In this document: positions 58,396 to 64,000 of the stretch, piece after piece
Layout: each line of letters opens with the position of its first letter
How positions within the stretch are numbered: the stretch's first letter is position 1
Source of the DNA: an uncultured Maribacter sp.
Lineage (GTDB): Bacteria > Bacteroidota > Bacteroidia > Flavobacteriales > Flavobacteriaceae
Assembly: GCA_947498505.1 (NCBI GenBank)
Contig: CANMKG010000001.1
Location: 930,001-994,000, forward strand
Direction: 5' to 3'
DNA: 64,000 nucleotides
Program-made: the position numbers and the translations under genes
The notes under the pieces: model-generated
What the model saw: the letters and a program-made list of their open reading frames with translations, nothing else
The model's database searches: none
What the model was told of the DNA's origin: nothing

Positions 58396-60059
58396 TGAGT
58401 AAAACAGTATTGACAATTGTAAAAGGACTGCTACTACTAATATTGGTAAACATTTTAGCAAACTTTATTTACACGCGAATAGATTTAACCGAGGATAAAA
58501 GATATACGTTAACTACCGAGGCCATACAAGCAACCAGTAATATTGATACTCCGGTAATTATTGATGTACTTTTAGATGGCAATCTGCCACCTGAGTTTTT
58601 AAAACTAAAAAGTGAAGTAAAGGAACTATTGCTAGCATTTGAAGCCAAGAACAACAATATAAAATTCAGTTTTGTAGACCCTCTGGAAGGAGCCGAAAAT
58701 ATTAATACTGTTGTAACCGATTTACAAACTCTTGGCCTTACTCCAACCCAAATTACTGTAGAAAACAAGACCGCTGTTTCTCAAAATATAGTTTTTCCTT
58801 GGGCAATGGTGAATTATAAAAACACAACCGTAAAAGTACCCTTATTAAAAAACAAATTAGGCGCTAGTACTGAGGAACGCGTTAACAATTCCGTTCAGCA
58901 TTTAGAGTATGCCTTTGCGGATGCTTTTACTAAAGTAAGCATCACCAAAAAGAAAAAAATTGCGATTATTAAAGGTAATGGTGAACTTGCTGATATACAC
59001 TTGGCAGATTTTTTAACTACAATTCGAGATTACTATAATATTGGTGCTATTACCCTAGACTCTGTTCAGAATAACCCAAAAGGTACGCTAGTAAAATTAA
59101 AAGATTATGACCTTGCTATAATTGCAAAACCTCAACTAGCTTTTTCAGAAAAAGAAAAGTATGTACTAGATCAGTACATTGTAAATGGAGGAAAATCACT
59201 TTGGTTAATAGATCAAGTACACATGGAGCTCGATAGTCTTTTTAATGAAAAAGGCACAGCCATGGCAGTTGGTAACAACTTAAATCTCAACGACTTTTTG
59301 TTTAATTATGGAGTAAGAATAAACCCAACACTGGTGAACGACATGTATTTTACGCAAATCGTCTTGGCATCGGGCGATGGTAATGCTGCGCAATATAATC
59401 CCGTTCCATGGGTTTATCACCCGATGGTGTTTTCTAAAAACAATCATCCCATAAATAATAATATTGAAGCATTAAAATTTCAGTTCGCAAGTAATATCGA
59501 CACCATTTCAAATACAAATAAAAAAACCATTCTATTACAAAGTTCACCACTTTCTAAGGTAGATGGTACTCCTGCACAAATAAGCTTAAGCCTAACAAAA
59601 AATCCACCAAAAAAGGAGCTTTATGTACATGGTAACAATCCTTTAGCAGTTTTAATTGAAGGAGATTTTAAATCGGCTTATGCAGACAGAGTAAAACCAG
59701 TAAAGCTCAATGATTTCCGCAAAAAAGGGGATGCAAATAAAATGATTGTGATTTCTGATGGTGATCTTATCAAAAATCAATTGCGTAATGGCAGGCCCTT
59801 AGAGTTGGGGTATGATAAATGGACAAACAACTTTTACGGTAACAAAGAATTTTTGGTAAACAGTGTAAATTACCTCCTTGACGATACAGGACTTATAAAC
59901 ATTAGAAATAAAAAAGTAGCGATTCCTTTTCTTGATGAGAAAAAAATCGAAGAACAAAAAACCAAATGGCAGCTAATAAATATTGGTGTTCCCATAAGTC
60001 TTGTGCTTCTTTTTGGGTTTATTTTTAACCATTTCAGAAAGCGTAAATACGCCTCTTAG
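58395..60059 (+). CDS. gldG: Gliding motility-associated GldG protein
   Basis: A 554-residue auxiliary ABC transporter protein with one N-terminal membrane helix (about 8-27), a large periplasmic region resembling the ABC_transp_aux domain (RIDLTEDKRYTLTTEAIQAT near residue 28; NFIYTRIDLTEDKRY is the usual signature), and a C-terminal helix (about 522-545). It works with GldF and GldA. The start overlaps the gldF stop. dnaN follows 127 bases later with its own promoter box, so the operon likely ends here, though no terminator hairpin was seen. Confidence 0.92.
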   Translation: MSKTVLTIVKGLLLLILVNILANFIYTRIDLTEDKRYTLTTEAIQATSNIDTPVIIDVLLDGNLPPEFLKLKSEVKELLLAFEAKNNNIKFSFVDPLEGAENINTVVTDLQTLGLTPTQITVENKTAVSQNIVFPWAMVNYKNTTVKVPLLKNKLGASTEERVNNSVQHLEYAFADAFTKVSITKKKKIAIIKGNGELADIHLADFLTTIRDYYNIGAITLDSVQNNPKGTLVKLKDYDLAIIAKPQLAFSEKEKYVLDQYIVNGGKSLWLIDQVHMELDSLFNEKGTAMAVGNNLNLNDFLFNYGVRINPTLVNDMYFTQIVLASGDGNAAQYNPVPWVYHPMVFSKNNHPINNNIEALKFQFASNIDTISNTNKKTILLQSSPLSKVDGTPAQISLSLTKNPPKKELYVHGNNPLAVLIEGDFKSAYADRVKPVKLNDFRKKGDANKMIVISDGDLIKNQLRNGRPLELGYDKWTNNFYGNKEFLVNSVNYLLDDTGLINIRNKKVAIPFLDEKKIEEQKTKWQLINIGVPISLVLLFGFIFNHFRKRKYAS

Positions 60060-60098
60060 GTGTTAATAAAATTGTTTCGATATCAGAACCATTTAAAA

Positions 60099-60106
60099 TA
60101 TCTTTG
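60099..60106 (+). promoter_or_regulatory. Candidate -7 box for dnaN
   Basis: TATCTTTG matches TAnnTTTG. The nearest upstream TTG (60072-60074) is 24 bases away, slightly longer than usual. It lies 80 bases before the dnaN ATG. Confidence 0.5.
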
Positions 60107-60186
60107 TTTGAAGGCACTCCGCTAAAAACTATCTGATTTTAGTTTTTAAATTGTCTTTTAACTTGCTAATAAAATAAAAGAGAAGA

Positions 60187-61305
60187 ATGAAATTTATAGT
60201 ATCTAGTACATACTTATTAAAGCAATTACAAATATTAGGTGGTGTTATTAATAATAGTAACACATTACCTATTTTAGATAATTTTCTTTTTGACCTAAAA
60301 CAAAACAAGCTTACTGTTTCGGCTTCTGATTTAGAAACCACAATGAGTTCTGTTTTAGACGTTGATTCAGATAACGAAGGTACCATAGCTGTACCTGCAA
60401 AATTGTTATTGGAAACCTTAAAAACATTTCCAGAACAACCTTTAACTTTTGTTATTGAAGATAATAATACGGTAGAAATAAGCTCTAATCATGGTAAATA
60501 CGCTTTAGCATATGCTGATGGAGCGGAATTCCCTAAAGCAGTAGAATTGGCTGACCCAAGTGCTACAACTATTTTAGGAGACATATTAGCTACCGCTATT
60601 AACAAAACTATTTTTGCTGCGGGTAACGATGATTTACGCCCAGTAATGAGCGGTGTATTTTTTCAGTTTTCTCCTGAGAATTTAACCTTTGTGGCTACTG
60701 ATGCACATAAGCTGGTTAAATACAAAAGAGAAGATGTTACTGCTTCGCAAGTAGCAGAATTCATTATGCCTAAAAAACCATTAACATTGTTAAAGGGAAT
60801 TTTAGCAGGTAGCGAAACTGATGTTACTATTGAGTACAACGAGAGTAATGCCAAGTTTACTTTTGATAATACAGAGCTTATTTGTAGACTAATTGATGGT
60901 AAATACCCTAATTATGAAGCGGTAATACCAAAAGAAAATCCTAATAAACTATCTATCTCAAGAAACCAGTTTTTAAGCTCGGTTCGTAGAGTTTCTATTT
61001 TCTCAAATAAAACTACACACCAAATACGTTTAAAAATTGCTGGTGCAGAGCTTAATATTTCTGCGGAAGATATTGATTACAGTAATAAAGCAGAAGAGCG
61101 TTTAACGTGCGCCTACCAAGGTGATGATATGCAAATTGGTTTTAATTCTCGCTTTTTAACCGAAATGCTGAATAACCTTAATTCTGATGAAGTTTCGTTA
61201 GAAATGAGTTTACCAAATAGAGCAGGTATTTTAACTCCTGCTGATGGTTTAGATGAAGGTGAAAATGTTACTATGCTTGTTATGCCAGTAATGCTTAACG
61301 CATAA
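60187..61305 (+). CDS. dnaN: DNA polymerase III beta sliding clamp
   Basis: Forms the ring-shaped clamp that holds polymerase on DNA. The 372-residue protein shows MKFIVSSTYLLKQLQILGGV and NNSNTLPILDNFLFDL at the start, and PVMSGVFFQF near residue 150. RLIDGKYPNYEAVIPKENPN near residue 236 and the C-terminal LVMPVMLNA (the VMPxR/L-type end) are typical. It follows gldG on the same strand in a layout common in flavobacteria, and a terminator ends it. Confidence 0.95.
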   Translation: MKFIVSSTYLLKQLQILGGVINNSNTLPILDNFLFDLKQNKLTVSASDLETTMSSVLDVDSDNEGTIAVPAKLLLETLKTFPEQPLTFVIEDNNTVEISSNHGKYALAYADGAEFPKAVELADPSATTILGDILATAINKTIFAAGNDDLRPVMSGVFFQFSPENLTFVATDAHKLVKYKREDVTASQVAEFIMPKKPLTLLKGILAGSETDVTIEYNESNAKFTFDNTELICRLIDGKYPNYEAVIPKENPNKLSISRNQFLSSVRRVSIFSNKTTHQIRLKIAGAELNISAEDIDYSNKAEERLTCAYQGDDMQIGFNSRFLTEMLNNLNSDEVSLEMSLPNRAGILTPADGLDEGENVTMLVMPVMLNA

Positions 61306-61323
61306 AGTAAAACTATAAATAAT

Positions 61324-61363
61324 AAAAAAGACCGTTACTTTTTAAGGAAACGGTCTTTTTTTT
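61324..61363. terminator. Bidirectional terminator after dnaN
   Basis: Stem AAAAAAGACCGTT / AACGGTCTTTTTT with a 12-base loop, followed by more T residues, lies between dnaN (+) and the convergent DUF4870 gene (-). Confidence 0.87.
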
Positions 61364-61379
61364 ACCACACTAAATTTAA

Positions 61380-61745
61380 TTAAGAAATAAAAGGTATTGC
61401 TCCAAAATTACTAGGTGCCTCTCCTCTACTTGCCCTAACTGCATTAACAATGGGCATAATAAAGCCTAATAAACCGGCAAAAATTAAAATGAATATTCCG
61501 AGACCTAATAGTAATATAGACGGAATACCAATTATGATATACAGTATTAAACTTAACTGAAGATTAATTACTGATTTTCCATGTGCATTCATACCCACAA
61601 CGCGATCTCTATTCGAAAGCCACAGAATAAGTGGAACAATTAAGCCTCCAAAACCTGTAACATAATCCAAATATTGAGAAAGGTGAGTTATAACAAGTAA
61701 CTGGTTATCTTCTCTAACCGCTACGTTTTGATTTATGATTTCCAT
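61380..61745 (-). CDS. DUF4870 domain membrane protein
   Basis: A 121-residue membrane protein with three to four helices. LSQYLDYVTGFGGLIVPLIL is the first (about 23-42), INLQLSLILYIIIGIPSILL the second (about 60-79), and a long span (LGIFILIFAGLLGFIMPIVN) follows. The HLSQ...GGLIVPLILW pattern with a mid-protein NLQLSLILY matches the Tic20-like DUF4870 family. Function unknown. It reads away from the Lys-rich gene with an 79-base gap to the left of that gene. Confidence 0.85.
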   Translation of the reverse strand: MEIINQNVAVREDNQLLVITHLSQYLDYVTGFGGLIVPLILWLSNRDRVVGMNAHGKSVINLQLSLILYIIIGIPSILLLGLGIFILIFAGLLGFIMPIVNAVRASRGEAPSNFGAIPFIS

Positions 61746-61824
61746 TTTTTTGATTGATTTTAAGATGAATAACTATCTATACGACGCCTAATCAATCAAT
61801 TTGTTACAAAAAATAATTATAGTA

Positions 61825-62289
61825 TTATTTTTTAAGCAGTTTGGCCAACTTGTTTTTGTTCTTTGCAATATTGTTCGTAGCCTTATCTATTTTCCCGTTT
61901 ATTTTAGCAATATCGGCTGGAGATAATGTTCCTTTACTTTTACCCTTTACCAGTTTCTGTTGCAACTTTTTAATTTGCCTTTCGTTTTTACGAATTGCCT
62001 TTTCTTTGTTTTCAATGTTTTTGGCAAGTTTTTCTTTCTTTTTGGCCTCTTTTTCAGCTTTTTTAATCTTTTTCTCTGCCTTTTCCGCCTTTTTCTCAGC
62101 TTCAGCAACTTTTTTTTCTACCGCTTCACGTTCCTCTTTTTCAATTTCGGTTGCTACATTTTCCGCTTTTACTGTTGTTTCAGATACAGCTAAAATGGTT
62201 TTGCCTTCAGCCTCTTGAGCCAACATTACATTTGTTCCTAAAACGGTTAAAACTAATAGTAAACTAAATACACTTTTCATGATTTTCAT
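61825..62289 (-). CDS. Exported Lys/Glu-rich coiled-coil protein
   Basis: A 154-residue protein with a signal peptide (SVFSLLLVLTVLGTNVMLAQ), then a long charged helix of Glu and Lys repeats (EKKVAEAEKKAEKAEKKIKK and onward, about residues 50-110). A second Lys-rich part (NKNKLAKLLKK) ends the protein. Net charge after the acidic segment is strongly positive. No domain was recognised; a periplasmic coiled coil or envelope-binding protein is a guess. ATG 62280 is an equally good start. The opposite strand shows a long open frame here, which is a by-product of the Lys/Glu repeats. Confidence 0.72.
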   Translation of the reverse strand: MKIMKSVFSLLLVLTVLGTNVMLAQEAEGKTILAVSETTVKAENVATEIEKEEREAVEKKVAEAEKKAEKAEKKIKKAEKEAKKKEKLAKNIENKEKAIRKNERQIKKLQQKLVKGKSKGTLSPADIAKINGKIDKATNNIAKNKNKLAKLLKK

Positions 62290-62374
62290 TTTTTATAATT
62301 TTCTTTTTTATATACAGACCTAAATCCATTTAACACCCGTGTTCAAAAACCAATATCCATATCATCATTTTACC

Positions 62375-62382
62375 TATTTTTG
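62375..62382 (+). promoter_or_regulatory. -7 promoter box for mnmE
   Basis: TATTTTTG matches TAnnTTTG and ends three bases before ATG 62386. The last three bases are the in-frame TTG codon at 62380. The transcript would have almost no leader. No -33 element was found. Confidence 0.45.
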
Positions 62383-62385
62383 CCA

Positions 62386-63786
62386 ATGATGCAAATAACT
62401 ACAAACGATACTATAGTAGCCTTAGCTACACCTTCTGGTGCTGGCGCCATTGCGGTTATCCGTATTTCTGGACAAGATGCAATTACACTCGCGTCAAATC
62501 ATTTTAAATCTCTATATAATAAGACCCTTAAAAATCAAAAAAGTCACACCATACTTTTAGGGCATATTGTAGATGGTGACCGTGCATTAGATCAAGTATT
62601 GGTTTCTGTTTTTAAAGCACCCAACTCATATACAGGAGAAAATATTGTTGAAATTTCGTGTCACGGTTCACCTTATATTCAACAAGAAATCATCCAATTG
62701 TTTTTGCGTAACGGCTGCCGTATGGCAAATGCAGGAGAATTTACCCTTAGAGCATTCTTAAACGGAAAAATGGATTTAAGTCAGGCTGAAGCCGTGGCAG
62801 ATTTAATTTCATCTGAGAACGAAGCTTCGCACCAAATAGCCATGCAGCAAATGCGTGGTGGTTTTAGTAACGAGATTAAAAGCTTGCGTGACCAACTCTT
62901 AAATTTTGCATCACTTATTGAGTTAGAGTTAGATTTTGCCGAAGAAGATGTAGAATTTGCAGACCGTACGCAATTTGTAGCGCTTATAAATCGCATTCAA
63001 ATTGTTTTAAAAGGACTCATTGATTCTTTCGCCGTAGGTAATGTCATTAAAAACGGAATTCCCGTGGCTATTGTTGGTGAACCTAATGTAGGGAAATCTA
63101 CACTCTTAAATGCTTTGCTAAACGAAGAAAGAGCAATTGTAAGCGATATTGCTGGTACCACACGCGATACTATCGAAGACGAAATTACCATTGGCGGAAT
63201 TGGTTTCCGATTTATTGATACTGCTGGAATTAGAGACACTAAAGATGTTGTAGAAAGCATTGGTATTAAAAAAACTTTTGAAAAAATAGACCAAGCTCAA
63301 GTGGTATTATTTTTGGTTGATGGACAATTGTTAAATGCAGATACCATTACCAGCTTAAAAGTTGAAATTGAAAAAATTAAAAACAAATACCCTTTAAAAC
63401 CTACCGTATTATTAGTTAATAAGGCAGATGTATTGTCTGATGATATTAAACAAAGCATAAGCAAAAGCTTAGACGCAATAAACTATATCTCTGCAAAAAC
63501 TGGTGAAGGTGTAGATGCACTTAAAAACAAATTGCTAGAATTTGTTAATACAGGGGCATTGCGTAATAACGAAACCATTGTTACCAATACGCGCCATTAC
63601 GATGCCTTGCTCAAAGCGTTAGAAGCCATACAAAAAGTACAGTTTGGTATTGACGAAGAATTGCCTAGCGACCTTATGGCGATTGATGTTAAAGATGCCC
63701 TGTACCATCTTGGGGAAATCACGGGGCAAGTCACTAATGATGAGCTTTTGGGCAATATTTTCGCGAACTTTTGTATCGGAAAATAG
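62386..63786 (+). CDS. mnmE: tRNA uridine-5-carboxymethylaminomethyl(34) synthesis GTPase MnmE
   Basis: GTPase that works with MnmG to modify wobble uridine in tRNA. The protein (about 466 residues) has the N-terminal tetrahydrofolate-binding domain (NDTIVALATPSGAGAIAVIR; SCHGSPYIQQEI), a helical domain, and an inserted G domain with GEPNVGKSTLLNALL near residue 229, DTAGIRD near residue 275 and NKAD near residue 345. It ends with the family-specific FCIGK, whose Cys is conserved in the family. ATG 62386 is preferred over TTG 62380, which lies inside the promoter box; ATG 62389 is equally possible. Confidence 0.94.
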   Translation: MMQITTNDTIVALATPSGAGAIAVIRISGQDAITLASNHFKSLYNKTLKNQKSHTILLGHIVDGDRALDQVLVSVFKAPNSYTGENIVEISCHGSPYIQQEIIQLFLRNGCRMANAGEFTLRAFLNGKMDLSQAEAVADLISSENEASHQIAMQQMRGGFSNEIKSLRDQLLNFASLIELELDFAEEDVEFADRTQFVALINRIQIVLKGLIDSFAVGNVIKNGIPVAIVGEPNVGKSTLLNALLNEERAIVSDIAGTTRDTIEDEITIGGIGFRFIDTAGIRDTKDVVESIGIKKTFEKIDQAQVVLFLVDGQLLNADTITSLKVEIEKIKNKYPLKPTVLLVNKADVLSDDIKQSISKSLDAINYISAKTGEGVDALKNKLLEFVNTGALRNNETIVTNTRHYDALLKALEAIQKVQFGIDEELPSDLMAIDVKDALYHLGEITGQVTNDELLGNIFANFCIGK

Positions 63787-63900
63787 TCCAACTCCAAACA
63801 ATTTACACATGCTTAACCTTATGTAAACCAAAAACTTACGATTTGCATTGCTGTTTTTAGTACATTAGTAGCCACTTCCCCCTACAATAACAATGTATTT

Positions 63901-64000
63901 ATGGCACACAAGTTTGTTAATCTAGGGCTCAAGGGTAAAAAAGTATATTTATACAAGTTTAATATCAGCACACAAAAATTTAGTGCTGTACGCCAAGTAC
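63901..64000 (+). CDS. Partial open frame at the window edge, unknown
   Basis: An ATG at 63901 opens a frame (MAHKFVNLGLKGKKVYLYKF, then NISTQKFSAVRQV) that is still open at the window end, 33 codons in. The basic, Phe/Tyr-containing start is protein-like, but no family is recognised. It lies 114 bases after the mnmE stop. The end of mnmE is an integration site for some genomic islands in other bacteria, so the sequence beyond could be accessory; this cannot be judged here. Confidence 0.35.
   Translation, partial: MAHKFVNLGLKGKKVYLYKFNISTQKFSAVRQV

Noticed and set aside
61841-62218. Long plus-strand open frames opposite the Lys/Glu-rich gene
   Set aside because: They are Phe/Ser-rich mirror frames caused by AAR/GAR codons on the minus strand. 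The minus frame has a signal peptide and is the real gene.
1-64000. CRISPR arrays, insertion sequences, prophage or toxin-antitoxin modules
   Set aside because: No regularly spaced repeats, intact transposase, phage structural genes or paired toxin-antitoxin frames were seen.

Overview
The window is a piece of chromosome from a marine-type member of the Flavobacteriaceae (Bacteroidota). The evidence is the low G+C content, TAnnTTTG promoter boxes with no Shine-Dalgarno signals, gliding genes gldF-gldG, a two-part CcsBA cytochrome assembly protein, domain families typical of the phylum (DUF2520, DUF2911, DUF4290, DUF5107), and a glycan cluster controlled by a one-protein hybrid two-component regulator. 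I cannot name the genus. No phage, insertion sequence or CRISPR array was seen.

Layout. Bases 1-30.5 kb are mostly housekeeping: a truncated ccsBA gene; a DUF2520-kdsC-maf operon; a lipoprotein and small MscS channel pair; an operon of a PIG-L deacetylase, a 36-residue membrane protein and a sodium:solute symporter; a Nudix-like regulator next to galK-galT; a photolyase with an SRPBCC protein; an M20 hydrolase with small enzymes; murA (with the fosfomycin-target Cys replaced by Asp); recQ, fmt, an HU gene, yqgE, an aminotransferase and a START-like protein, ending at tRNA-Met.

Bases 30.5-51.6 kb are accessory and lie on the minus strand. This is a glycan-degradation locus: GH2, DUF5107-TPR protein, sugar-porter MFS transporter, GH27 alpha-galactosidase, GH110-type alpha-1,3-galactosidase, GH29 alpha-L-fucosidase, a hybrid two-component regulator and a PKD/beta-helix lipoprotein. 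Between GH27 and GH110 lies a stretch of about 0.8 kb holding fused, decayed pieces of a SusC receptor, a second GH29 fucosidase and a sulfatase. The locus has no intact SusC/SusD pair, so the MFS transporter is probably its surviving importer. A near-identical stem-loop repeat with a compensatory base-pair change lies just after the tRNA and again beside the regulator gene.

Bases 51.9-64 kb return to core genes: a cNMP/CBS/DUF294 protein with a DnaQ-like exonuclease, purC, phoH, a SAM hydroxide adenosyltransferase, gldF-gldG, dnaN, two small minus-strand genes, mnmE, and a partial unknown reading frame at the edge.

How the parts fit: the exo-enzymes of the 30-50 kb locus would release galactose and fucose from a branched alpha-galactosylated, fucosylated and possibly once sulfated glycan. 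Galactose could then enter the Leloir steps encoded by galK and galT in the same window. This pathway link is inference.
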